A stretch of DNA of 64,000 bases, from the NCBI RefSeq assembly GCF_034067285.1, contig NZ_CP139286.1:2232001-2296000 (forward strand), in the 5' to 3' direction. This document shows positions 48,447-57,118 of this stretch, one piece after another; positions within the stretch are counted from its first letter, which is position 1; each line of letters starts with the position of its first letter. Source of the stretch: Acinetobacter pittii. Its GTDB lineage: Bacteria; Pseudomonadota; Gammaproteobacteria; Pseudomonadales; Moraxellaceae. The notes beneath the pieces are model-generated. The model worked only from the letters and a program-made list of their open reading frames with translations. It did not search any database and was not told the DNA's origin. The position numbers and the translations under genes are program-made.

Positions 48447-49856
48447 TTAGTTATTCAACACCATCGCATCATCTTCTGAATTTTCAGTGACAGATTGCAC
48501 AAATGTGTGTGCTGACACTGTATTTTCTCCAAAGACAAAAGGAATGATATGTTCAGGAAAATGCATGCTTAGCATAAAGCCATAAATATCAGCTAAATGC
48601 TGGGTATGCCCTAATGAAGATTTCACATAAATATAGTGATGCGGTTCTACAGGCGTTTGAAGAAAGTGCTGCTGCAATTTTTTCGAAACTTTTATATCGG
48701 TCTGATCTGACAATATCAGTACATAAGGCTCCTCACCTTCATGCTGAGGCAAATCATTAAATTTAAAATTATTAAAAAGCTTTGCTGTATCTTGTTGGCC
48801 CACAACAACTTTCAGTGCCTTAGAAGGTTCTAATTCCTGAATTTTCACTAGAGGATCGGCCAGTAAACAGCTTGCCGCAAATTCAGCAGGAATATAATCT
48901 TTAATCATCCAAGATTTTTCATCGACCAGATCCTGATCAATTTCAGAATCAGCTACGACCAACAAGAACATCTCATATTCTCTTTTATGAATACCCTTTA
49001 ATAGGTGTATCAACTCTTGGTAAGCGAGTTGCTCTCCAAAAAAATGATATTCAATATGGAGCTTTTGAGCAGGAATACCAATCTCAGCAAAGAATTCTAA
49101 AATTAATTCATTACTTTGGTTATCATTCCAGATATGTAATAAATCCTCCGAAAGAAGGATGTGTAAATTTAAGCGATTTAAACGATAAACTTCTACGATC
49201 GGCATTTGAACATCATCATATTCAGACTCAGGATCCACCCATGCCGGATGCATGTGATATTCACGGGCCTGTTGCGACTCATAAAATAAAGTTGAACGTT
49301 TTAAATGCTCGGCTAGAAGATATAAATTTTCTATATTTTGTTCTAGTTGCTGTCTTATCAATGACATCATACGAACTTGTCGTGGAGAAGCATATTCGCT
49401 CTCCTCACGATTCTCTTCATCCAAATCTTTAATTCGGTAAGACAAAAGAGGCAATCCGTAAGAATTTAACAGTTGATCATCCAACTCTGGACTTTTAAAG
49501 TTTTGTAGCTGCTCAATAATGCTTTCATTCTCACCTAATGCATGTAAAGCAAAAGCAGAGTAAATATTAAAATCTAGCTGTTCTAATGGTTGATCAGCTA
49601 CGGCGTTTTGTTTTTGACTGTCATCATCTTTATCTTGATTTATAGCTTGTTCTTTCTTGTCTTTATAAGTCTTATAAGCGCTATAAACTAACCATGGCGA
49701 TAAGATCACCAAGGTAATAACTGCGGGTAGCATCAAGAAATAAAGGAAAAAATCTCCTTTATCTGGATTATATTGAACATCACGCCAGTAGAAAATAATA
49801 ATTCCACTAACCAATGAAAAAATAGCAATGAATGAGAGTAATATTTTTTTAATCAT
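48447..49856 (-). CDS. T6SS accessory protein between tssG and tssM
   Basis: A 469-residue protein with two membrane helices at the N terminus (about residues 3-22 and 38-62) and a large cytoplasmic part, rich in Gln, Asp and Glu, with no familiar motif. It overlaps tssG by four bases (ATGA) and lies 30 bases before tssM, so it is coupled to the core genes. It is found at this place in Acinetobacter T6SS clusters, where it has been given an 'asa' accessory name (I believe asaB). A role in the membrane complex or baseplate docking is inferred from place and topology. Confidence 0.75.
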   Translation of the reverse strand: MIKKILLSFIAIFSLVSGIIIFYWRDVQYNPDKGDFFLYFLMLPAVITLVILSPWLVYSAYKTYKDKKEQAINQDKDDDSQKQNAVADQPLEQLDFNIYSAFALHALGENESIIEQLQNFKSPELDDQLLNSYGLPLLSYRIKDLDEENREESEYASPRQVRMMSLIRQQLEQNIENLYLLAEHLKRSTLFYESQQAREYHMHPAWVDPESEYDDVQMPIVEVYRLNRLNLHILLSEDLLHIWNDNQSNELILEFFAEIGIPAQKLHIEYHFFGEQLAYQELIHLLKGIHKREYEMFLLVVADSEIDQDLVDEKSWMIKDYIPAEFAASCLLADPLVKIQELEPSKALKVVVGQQDTAKLFNNFKFNDLPQHEGEEPYVLILSDQTDIKVSKKLQQHFLQTPVEPHHYIYVKSSLGHTQHLADIYGFMLSMHFPEHIIPFVFGENTVSAHTFVQSVTENSEDDAMVLNN

Positions 49857-50851
49857 ATTTTCTCTCCAATAAGGCTATAGCAAGTTTCATGGTTATGTAC
49901 TTTTGGTTGTCGTGATATGAGAAAAGAACCCTGCCCTAAACCACTCTCGTTATTGTGAGTTAAGCAAATGGGTTGTATTTCTGACTCATCCAAGATAAGC
50001 CGCAGATCTATCGACAAAGTTGGGCTACACCAAGTTTCCACGAGCTTTTTAAGCTTTAAACTTAACTCTTGATTTGGTAAGAAATTTAGATATTGCTGAC
50101 GTTTTAATGGCCCAATTTGAATTTCAATTTTTCCGTCAATCTGCTGAATGGTTTCCCCACAAAAGGTGTTAACACCAAGTAAACTCGGCTGATTTCCACC
50201 TAACGTTGTTAATTGGTCACTTGCCAATTTAAAAGATTCTTGTACGAATTCTTTAATCGTAATGTCATGTTTAAAAATACATGACAGCATCGTTTTTAAT
50301 GCATGGACTGTATTATTTTGTCCCTGCATTAATCCTGAAAATTCTGCAAAATATTCATCCAAATCAGCTTGTTGATGCTGTGATCGCACATAGCCATTCA
50401 AAGCATGCAGAATATCTAAATAATCGTTTTTATGTTCTATCTCATATCTAATCGGCAGATTATAGGTAATACTCGACTCTACATATTGAGCTGTAAGCTT
50501 ATGATTAAATAAGCTTAAAAACTCTTTAGTTTCAGCTCGTTGCTGACGTGACGCCTGTTTAATTTTATTCGTATATGTATAAGGCAATGCACCTTGTATG
50601 CCCGTAAGACCAACGATTAAATTCGTAAGATAAATTCGCTCGTCCGTTAATTCTAAATTTTCAATCTCTGTAGCAGGAAAATTCAAATTAAAGGATGTCT
50701 CAAACTTAAAATGATCACTCCAAGATGAACACATTGCACGACTTGAATCGTGTCTTAATAGTCGTGTGGCTTGAATAAATTCAAAAGACTTGGGCTTAGT
50801 AAAGAGCTCAGCTGTTACAGAAGAGTCTTGCCACCAACGTTCTGACTGCAT
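49853..50851 (-). CDS. tssG: T6SS baseplate protein TssG
   Basis: A 332-residue baseplate wedge component, partner of TssF. Family features are the opening FEFIQATRLLRHD and LPYTYTNKIKQASRQQRAET near residue 115. Its start overlaps the tssF end by 37 bases, and its stop overlaps the next gene by four; both overlaps show translational coupling. Confidence 0.9.
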   Translation of the reverse strand: MQSERWWQDSSVTAELFTKPKSFEFIQATRLLRHDSSRAMCSSWSDHFKFETSFNLNFPATEIENLELTDERIYLTNLIVGLTGIQGALPYTYTNKIKQASRQQRAETKEFLSLFNHKLTAQYVESSITYNLPIRYEIEHKNDYLDILHALNGYVRSQHQQADLDEYFAEFSGLMQGQNNTVHALKTMLSCIFKHDITIKEFVQESFKLASDQLTTLGGNQPSLLGVNTFCGETIQQIDGKIEIQIGPLKRQQYLNFLPNQELSLKLKKLVETWCSPTLSIDLRLILDESEIQPICLTHNNESGLGQGSFLISRQPKVHNHETCYSLIGEKI

Positions 50852-52626
50852 TGGTATAACTCCTGCTGAGATGAATAATCCTTAACAACCAAATCAACAA
50901 AACTATTAATTTGAACCTTTAAATTAAAAACACGACTTAGCAATTGACTAAAAATGTATAGGCTATGTCCTCTAAATACCGATGAATCAATCCGTAATTC
51001 TGCTTTTACCCCTCTTACAAACATTGGGAATGGCTTTCCATCTACAAGCTTGTGAGTGAGAGAAAATTCGAGATGTTTGATTGACTCAATAATTAGATAA
51101 TTTTCTTTTGATAAAGGTAAGTTGTACAACGCAAGTAACTCTTTAATATGAGATACCGCATCACCTTTCATTAAAGCTAAACTATTTAATGAAAGATGCG
51201 AAATAACACGCCACTGCTCACTCTGGCTTTGACCAAATTGATAAGGTTTTGTAGGTCTTTTTAAAACAATGGCACGGCGAGCCAAACTACTATCATTTAG
51301 ATTTAATATATTATTGGACTGTCCTAATGCTTCATGTGGTAAGTCACGATTTGAGCATAATAGTTTAGTACTAATAAAATCCGAACGTGTTGAAGAAGGA
51401 TTTAAGTTTTTTGAAATAATTGAATAACCCATTTCGACAAAATTGGGCTGTAACTTTTGATAATTCACCGAATAGAAAAAACGTGCCGTGTCAGAATGAT
51501 AGTGGCTCATCGCAAAAAAAGGCAGTACTGGAACATAGCTTTCTTCTTGACTCGTTTTTTCGCGAACCATATTCATTTCAGTAATTGAATAGACTTGATA
51601 AAACTCAGGATGATGAGCATCTGTAATCAGTGGGTATTCTAATTGTTTATGTACAATTTTTTGAGGTTCAGCATATTTTTCAAATAAATTAATGACTGGT
51701 GTAGTGAACAACTTAAAATTAGCGACATTTAATTCAGAATAATTTCGAACTATGGCTTGATCATTTAAATTTAATTTAAAATGTATAAGCAGTTCAAAAC
51801 TACTTTCTTCTAAAGATAAGCGCTTTAAAAAACCTAAATCGAGTTTCAGATAATTAAATTTTTCAGGAAAACAAAAATATTCCATCAGTAAACGATAAGC
51901 ATGATGAGTATGTTGATCGAGTGGCAATAGACTTTCTTGCTCTGAAAAACCTGTTAACTCAAATGGATTTTTGTCCAATTCAACAATTTTCTGTCCTATT
52001 TTAACAGCAAAAGTTGTGCCCTTTTTAAAAATACTATCTAGTACTTGAAGTGGAAAATTAGAAATTGCATCTAAATAAATAGGTAATTTTTCGTTTATTA
52101 AACACGCATGAGCACGATTAAAAATTTCAAATTTCAAAGTTAAAGTCGCATTTTGACTTAAATGCATATGGGCACTAGGTGTACTTTTGAACTCTAGCGC
52201 TTGCAAGCTTATCGGGAGTAATTTGACTTCTTGCGTGGTATTAAACTCACACTGAACGCCTTTAAAACTGCGAGACTTCAAAACTGTGGATGCAGGAACA
52301 ATATGCGCTTCTGTGAGCTGCTTTATTTTATTTATATCTTCAAAACTTATTACAGAACAAGCCGGAAAATGACGTAAGTATTGAGGGAACATCACCTCAA
52401 ATAAAGAACGTGTAAATACGTCATAACTATCAGCAAGCTTTTTATCAATACGAGCCGAAATTAATGAAAAAGCCTGTATAAGACGTTCAATATGCGGATC
52501 ATCGATCTGCTCTTGATTTAAAGATAGACGCTGAGCAATTTTCGGATATTTTTGGGCAAATTCACGAGATTGCTGACCAAATTCCTGTAGTTGTTTTTCG
52601 TAAAAAGGTAAAAGCTCTTCTATCAC
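50815..52626 (-). CDS. tssF: T6SS baseplate protein TssF
   Basis: A 603-residue wedge protein (VasA/ImpG type). It opens with the signature MIEELLPFYEKQLQEFGQQS, then PKIAQRLSLNQEQIDDPHIE and FEVMFPQYLRHFPACSVISF, all typical of the family. Two TssF and one TssG form each wedge. It starts 16 bases after tssE. Confidence 0.95.
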   Translation of the reverse strand: MIEELLPFYEKQLQEFGQQSREFAQKYPKIAQRLSLNQEQIDDPHIERLIQAFSLISARIDKKLADSYDVFTRSLFEVMFPQYLRHFPACSVISFEDINKIKQLTEAHIVPASTVLKSRSFKGVQCEFNTTQEVKLLPISLQALEFKSTPSAHMHLSQNATLTLKFEIFNRAHACLINEKLPIYLDAISNFPLQVLDSIFKKGTTFAVKIGQKIVELDKNPFELTGFSEQESLLPLDQHTHHAYRLLMEYFCFPEKFNYLKLDLGFLKRLSLEESSFELLIHFKLNLNDQAIVRNYSELNVANFKLFTTPVINLFEKYAEPQKIVHKQLEYPLITDAHHPEFYQVYSITEMNMVREKTSQEESYVPVLPFFAMSHYHSDTARFFYSVNYQKLQPNFVEMGYSIISKNLNPSSTRSDFISTKLLCSNRDLPHEALGQSNNILNLNDSSLARRAIVLKRPTKPYQFGQSQSEQWRVISHLSLNSLALMKGDAVSHIKELLALYNLPLSKENYLIIESIKHLEFSLTHKLVDGKPFPMFVRGVKAELRIDSSVFRGHSLYIFSQLLSRVFNLKVQINSFVDLVVKDYSSQQELYQCSQNVGGKTLL

Positions 52627-52642
52627 AACACACCCACTATGC

Positions 52643-53119
52643 TTAGGTTCTCGCTGAAATTACATATTGCTGCGTTGTTGGTTTTAACAATGCATCAAAA
52701 ACGACAGGTTCATACAGTGGATGAATATTTAGATATGCTTGAATGCTTAAACACAATGCCCCCATATTGTGCCCATCCAACAACATCTCTACCCGTATTT
52801 GTCTTAATCTGGGTTCATGAGCTGCAATTGATTGTTCAATTGATTGGCAAATCTTGTCTCGATCTAGCGGATTAGCTGTAGAAAGCCCCACAAAATCAAT
52901 AATACCGAACTGAAGTATCGATTTTTTAACTAGTGGATAATCATCGACTACATGATCCAACTTAGCGACTCGACTGTTAAGCAAGTCTTCTAAATCTTTT
53001 GCTACCGATTCTCTTAATTGCTGAATAGAAAGACCTTTCGCATAATCTTCACTTTCAGGAATTAAGCGGTCAAACAAAGTTGAACGAAATCCATAGGGAT
53101 AAAGCCGATCTAAATTCAT
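52643..53119 (-). CDS. tssE: T6SS baseplate protein TssE
   Basis: A 158-residue gp25-like protein. Recognisable parts are TLFDRLIPESEDY, SVAKDLEDLLNSRVAK and a C-terminal stretch IRVEMLLDGHNMG. TssE starts sheath polymerisation on the baseplate. It lies after hcp, separated by 78 bases that contain a hairpin. Confidence 0.93.
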   Translation of the reverse strand: MNLDRLYPYGFRSTLFDRLIPESEDYAKGLSIQQLRESVAKDLEDLLNSRVAKLDHVVDDYPLVKKSILQFGIIDFVGLSTANPLDRDKICQSIEQSIAAHEPRLRQIRVEMLLDGHNMGALCLSIQAYLNIHPLYEPVVFDALLKPTTQQYVISART

Positions 53120-53153
53120 TCGAGTTCACAACAAGCATGCTTAAAGACAGCAG

Positions 53154-53176
53154 AGGCTAACTTTATGTCAGCCTCC
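53154..53176 (-). terminator. Hairpin after hcp, possible attenuator
   Basis: On the minus strand GAGGCT (53176-53171) pairs with AGCCTC (53159-53154) around an 11-base loop, about 22 bases after the hcp stop and before tssE. The tail is only partly T-rich, so this may be a weak terminator or processing site that leaves more hcp than downstream message. Confidence 0.4.
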
Positions 53177-53197
53177 ACCAAATATTCACTTAAACAA

Positions 53198-53701
53198 TTA
53201 CGCCGCGTAAGAAGCAGTATTGTTAGAAAGTGACCATTTCTTAGTAACAGCACCTTTAGCAGTACCGTTAATATCTTGTTGATTGTAAGTCCACTCAACA
53301 GCTGCGTATTTCAAGCCAAACGCTTCTGTTGGAACACCTTCTTCATTAACTGTTGGAGTTACACTAGAAACTAGAACATGTTTCAATTTAATTTGTAAGT
53401 ACTTGATGCGCTTATCACCATTTGCACGGTAGAAGTCGATTTGTACTTCATCAAATGTATAACCAGCTGAACATGCTTCCCATAATTTCGGGCTAGTTGC
53501 ATCTAGGTCTTTAACAAAAACCATATCTGAATGTTCAACACGTTCAGCAGTATGACCACCAACACTACTTGAAGTAGCAGATTTAGGTTGACGAATGTTG
53601 TGAGACCAAGAGTTAACTTCTAACCAGCCTTTGTGCTCAGCGTCACGAGACTCTCCGTCAACTTTATACTTACCACGAAACTCAACGTATATATCTTTCA
53701 T
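53198..53701 (-). CDS. hcp: T6SS tube protein Hcp
   Basis: A 167-residue protein whose hexameric rings build the inner tube expelled with each firing. Family features are IYVEFRGKYKVDGESRD at the start, GWLEVNSWSHNIRQPKS and VEHSDMVFVKDLDATSPKLW. Hcp is the usual marker of active T6SS in culture supernatants. It sits between tssC and tssE with its own spacing of 49 bases from tssC and a hairpin after it. No effector domain is fused. Confidence 0.96.
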   Translation of the reverse strand: MKDIYVEFRGKYKVDGESRDAEHKGWLEVNSWSHNIRQPKSATSSSVGGHTAERVEHSDMVFVKDLDATSPKLWEACSAGYTFDEVQIDFYRANGDKRIKYLQIKLKHVLVSSVTPTVNEEGVPTEAFGLKYAAVEWTYNQQDINGTAKGAVTKKWSLSNNTASYAA

Positions 53702-53750
53702 TTAGAACTTTCCTATTTTTAATTTAAAGTTATTCTTTCGCTGACCTTTA

Positions 53751-55232
53751 TTAATTTGAGGACTGAGGTAACTCAGTGACAAGTCGTAAAGAAACTGACA
53801 ACTCATCCAGCTGGAAGTGTGGTCGCAAGAAAACCACAGATTTGTAGTGACCTGGTTGAGCAGGGTCTTCTACAACTTTTACAGACGCTTCACGCAAAGG
53901 ATATTGAGCTTTTGCTTCTTGAGAAGCACCATCGTCAAGTAATACATACTGTGACAACCACTCATTTAAGAATGCTTCAACATTTCCAGCAGAAGCAAAG
54001 CTACCCACTTTGTCTCTCATCATTGCTTTTAAATAATGAGCAATACGTGAAACGGCCATGATGTACTGAATTTGACTCGATAAAGCAGAGTTAGCATTTG
54101 CTGTATCATTGTCATATTTTTTAGGTTTTTGAGTTGACTGCGCACCAAAGAAAGCAGCGTAATCAGTGTTTTTACAATGAACCAAAGGAATAAAGCCTAA
54201 ATCGCTTAATTCTTTTTCACGGCGGTCAGTGATTGCAATCTCTGTTGGGCACTTAAATACCACTTCACCATCTTGTGTTTTAAATGTATGTACTGGCAAG
54301 CCTTCAACTAAACCACCACCCTCAACACCACGAATTGCAGCACACCAACCATGCATATCAAATGCATTAGTTAAACGAGTACCGAAAGCGTAAGCAGCAT
54401 TCATCCACAAATATTCATTGTGGTTTGCACCCGAAACATCTTCAGCAAAGTTAAACCCTTCTGTAGCTGTTCCTTCCTTTGGATGATAAGGAAGACGACC
54501 TAGTACATGTGGCAAGGTTAAAGCGACATAGCGAGCATCTTCACTGTCACGGAATGAACGCCATTGAACATATTCCGCTGTTTCAAAGATTTTTGAAACA
54601 TCTCGAGGACGGTCAATATCTGTAAATGACTCAAGGCCAAGAATGCTTGGGCTAGCGGCCGAAATAAATGGCGCATGAGCTGCTGCAGCAACATGAGAGA
54701 TTTGCTCAAGCAAATACATATCAGAAGGCGTACGGTCAAATTCAAAATCGCCGATTAATGCTGAGTATGGCGCACCACCAAAAGAACCGTATTCTTCTTC
54801 ATAGATTTTCTTAAACAAAGTGCTTTGATCGAAGTCTGTAGCACCTTGGAAATCTTTTACTAACTCTTTCTTAGTCGTATTCAACATACGAATTTTAATA
54901 AGAGGGTTAGATGGAGTCTCTTGACAGAAGTAATAGAGACCACGCCAAGTTGATTCAATCTTTTGGAATTGCTCATTGTGCATGATCTGACTTAATTGAT
55001 TTGAAATCAGAGCATCAATTTCCGCAATACGCTTATCAATTGATAAAGTCATATTTTCAGAAACTGTAATTGTCCCTGCCATTACTTCTTTAGCAAGTTC
55101 ACCAATTAAGCTTTTTGCACGCGAATGTTCTTCTTCATTTCGAGCAATACGGCTTTCTTCAACAATCGAGTCTAAAAGCGTAGCTTGTTCATTTTCAACA
55201 AGTGGCATTGCTGCAGATTGAGTATTATTCAT
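53751..55232 (-). CDS. tssC: T6SS sheath protein TssC
   Basis: A 493-residue sheath subunit that with TssB builds the contractile tail. Recognised parts are IESTWRGLYYFCQETP, GDFEFDRTPSDMYLLEQISH and IRGVEGGGLVEGLPVHTF, with the C-terminal handle region LRPHFQLDELSVSLRLV. The ATG at 55232 overlaps the tssB end and is preceded by GGAGGCTGATC; a GTG five codons upstream lies inside that ribosome site and is rejected. Confidence 0.96.
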   Translation of the reverse strand: MNNTQSAAMPLVENEQATLLDSIVEESRIARNEEEHSRAKSLIGELAKEVMAGTITVSENMTLSIDKRIAEIDALISNQLSQIMHNEQFQKIESTWRGLYYFCQETPSNPLIKIRMLNTTKKELVKDFQGATDFDQSTLFKKIYEEEYGSFGGAPYSALIGDFEFDRTPSDMYLLEQISHVAAAAHAPFISAASPSILGLESFTDIDRPRDVSKIFETAEYVQWRSFRDSEDARYVALTLPHVLGRLPYHPKEGTATEGFNFAEDVSGANHNEYLWMNAAYAFGTRLTNAFDMHGWCAAIRGVEGGGLVEGLPVHTFKTQDGEVVFKCPTEIAITDRREKELSDLGFIPLVHCKNTDYAAFFGAQSTQKPKKYDNDTANANSALSSQIQYIMAVSRIAHYLKAMMRDKVGSFASAGNVEAFLNEWLSQYVLLDDGASQEAKAQYPLREASVKVVEDPAQPGHYKSVVFLRPHFQLDELSVSLRLVTELPQSSN

Positions 55233-55728
55233 GATCAGCCTCCGCACTCAATTTACGAATCTGATCTGTATTTTTAAGAACTTCATCAAGTAAATCTTCC
55301 AAACGTTCACTGTTAGAAATTTTGTTTCTTAAATCAGTTAAACGCTCACGTGCTTCAACAAGTTTTTTTAATGGATCAACCTGTTGAACCACATTTTCCG
55401 GACGAAAATCTTCCATTGACTTAAATGTTAAATCAACAGCGATTTTACCGCCCTCTTCTGTCAACGTATTATCTACTTGGAAAGCAGCTCTTGGAGATAA
55501 AGACTCCATAACTTCATCAATGTTATCTAAATCAACATTAATAAATTTTTTATCTTTTAATTTTGTACGCTCAAGCTCAGATGCAGCCGAAAAATCACCC
55601 ATCACACCTACAACAAATGGTAGTTCTTTCGCTTCTTTTGCATCACCAATTTCGACATCATATGTAAGTTGAACACGTGGAGGTCGAATTCGCTGAAGCT
55701 TCTTTTGTACGCTCTCTCTCTTAGCCAT
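55225..55728 (-). CDS. tssB: T6SS sheath protein TssB
   Basis: A 167-residue sheath subunit. It has the typical VQKKLQRIRPPRVQLTYDVE start and ELPFVVGVMGDFS, then RAAFQVDNTLTEEGGKI and ENVVQQVDPLKKLVEARERL. It overlaps tssC by eight bases. It lies 16 bases after asaA, so the transcript probably begins with asaA. Confidence 0.96.
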   Translation of the reverse strand: MAKRESVQKKLQRIRPPRVQLTYDVEIGDAKEAKELPFVVGVMGDFSAASELERTKLKDKKFINVDLDNIDEVMESLSPRAAFQVDNTLTEEGGKIAVDLTFKSMEDFRPENVVQQVDPLKKLVEARERLTDLRNKISNSERLEDLLDEVLKNTDQIRKLSAEADHE

Positions 55729-55744
55729 AAGATTCTATTCCGGA

Positions 55745-56434
55745 TTATTTAATTAAAGGGTCAAAAGGCGAACTTTTTGATTTATTCACAGTGGCTGCAG
55801 GTGCAGTTTTAGGTTTTACAGTAGTCGTCTTTGCTGGGCTTGATACTCGTTTATTTGATGTTCTAGAAGTACTCGCTTTATTACGCGTTACATACTGTTT
55901 TTTATAACTTCTCTTTTCATTATCATCTGAGCTACTATCAGAACTCGCTTTAAAGCTCGATGGATCAGGAGCAGGCATCGCAGTGTGAATATTTTCAATT
56001 AACTGCTTTGCAGGAGGATAAGTCACATCATTGCTTAAATATCTCAATTCCTGAGTACGCATTTGCTGCAAAGAATTATTTGCAATGCTCACACCAGATA
56101 AAAACAAGACATCTGTTATTAATGAACCGCGTATATTTTGACTTTGCAATTGACTTGCTAAATTCAATGCTTTAACTGGTTGATTGGTCTGATAAAACCG
56201 CATAGCAGCTTTAGCTAATAAATCATTTTTTTGAGTTGTATTATCGCTATCACAAACTTGTTTAAAAATATTCAATAACTCAGGATCATTTTGACCTTCA
56301 GCTAAAGGGTTCTTCTTAATACAACTTTTTTTAAGTTTTACAGGCTCTAGTTCTGCTGCTTGAGCATATGATAGACCGATAATGTTTCCAGTCAAAAAAA
56401 GTATCAAAATACTTCGTTTCAACACAACTTTCAT
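55745..56434 (-). CDS. asaA: Acinetobacter T6SS accessory protein AsaA
   Basis: A 229-residue exported protein with a signal sequence (about residues 1-27, ending SYAQA). The middle (about 40-150) is helical, TPR-like in character (MRFYQTNQPVKALNLASQLQ), and the C terminus is a basic Ser/Thr/Lys-rich tail with AATVNKSKSSPFDPLIK at its end. It is the first gene of the cluster. In A. baumannii the gene at this place, asaA, was reported to be periplasmic and to act with TssM. It may fill a role usually given to TssJ. The assignment rests mainly on gene order. Confidence 0.78.
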   Translation of the reverse strand: MKVVLKRSILILFLTGNIIGLSYAQAAELEPVKLKKSCIKKNPLAEGQNDPELLNIFKQVCDSDNTTQKNDLLAKAAMRFYQTNQPVKALNLASQLQSQNIRGSLITDVLFLSGVSIANNSLQQMRTQELRYLSNDVTYPPAKQLIENIHTAMPAPDPSSFKASSDSSSDDNEKRSYKKQYVTRNKASTSRTSNKRVSSPAKTTTVKPKTAPAATVNKSKSSPFDPLIK

Positions 56435-56913
56435 TCCTCTGTTTTCTTATTTATTCAAGGCTTTACCGAAAAGTTAATATTCTTAAAACATTAAAAAATC
56501 AGTCTAAAACCTTATATTCAAAAAATTTAGACGCAGTTTATCATATAAACAAACATATTTTATATAAAAATCATATCAACTTAAACTAAAAGTAAATAGT
56601 TAAGATGCTTATAAAATATAGCTCAATAAAGTTATTCTTATAAAAATATAATATTGTTATTTTTTGTAATTAAAAATAAGTTGCTGTTTTTTATAGATTA
56701 AATAAAAATTAAAACTAAACTAAAAATTATCATAAATATCACTTAGTTAAGATTTACGAAACATTTTCTTAAAAAGATTTTATCTAATAAAAAAGATAAA
56801 TAGATTAAATGATTGTAAAAGATACATTTCAAATTTATGAAACTAGAAACTCAGTATAAATAAAAATCGACTTGTCAAGACTAATCTGTCTATTTGGTAT
56901 ATTTTTTATTTCA

Positions 56914-56995
56914 GTTTGCGAGAGCAACTAGAACTAATAAAGCCCGTAGATTTGCAAATAACCATCTTTCCTTTAGGGCCAAGCTCTTGCACAAC
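56914..56995. repeat. Nested inverted repeat of unknown nature
   Basis: Arms GCGAGAGC (56918-56925) and GCTCTTGC (56983-56990) pair with one G-T type mismatch, and outer AGTT/AACT extend them. Inside, GCCC (56942-56945) faces GGGC (56976-56979), and ATTTGCAAAT (56950-56959) is itself palindromic. This block is less AT-rich than its surroundings. It may be a structured RNA, a small mobile-element remnant, or a folded regulatory site. Confidence 0.35.
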
Positions 56996-57076
56996 TCAAA
57001 ATCATATTTGATATCAAGAAAATTAAACTATTTGGCTTTATATTTTTAAAGAATATAGCGATTTTTTAAGTTTAGA

Positions 57077-57104
57077 AAAGCTCTTCTATTCAAAAGAGCC
57101 TTTT
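57077..57104 (-). terminator. Probable terminator of the VgrG-effector operon
   Basis: GCTCTT (57080-57085) pairs with AAGAGC (57094-57099), flanked by A and T runs, about 20 bases after the Sel1 lipoprotein stop. It could work in both directions. Confidence 0.65.
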
Positions 57105-57118
57105 ATTTAAGTATAAAT

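Larger units (their letters stand above)
56435..57118. other. AT-rich gap before the T6SS core operon
   Basis: About 680 bases, mostly A and T, between the Sel1 lipoprotein gene and asaA. It should hold the promoter of the long T6SS operon, but no single promoter stands out among many AT-rich hexamers. It also has a terminator-like hairpin (57077-57104) and an 80-base nested inverted repeat (56914-56995). No convincing gene is seen. Confidence 0.6.

Noticed and set aside
56920..56962. Short minus-strand peptide frame after AAAGGAAAG in the pre-asaA gap
   Set aside because: Only 19 residues, no homology known to me and the ribosome site is too close to the ATG; more likely a by-product of the nested inverted repeat.
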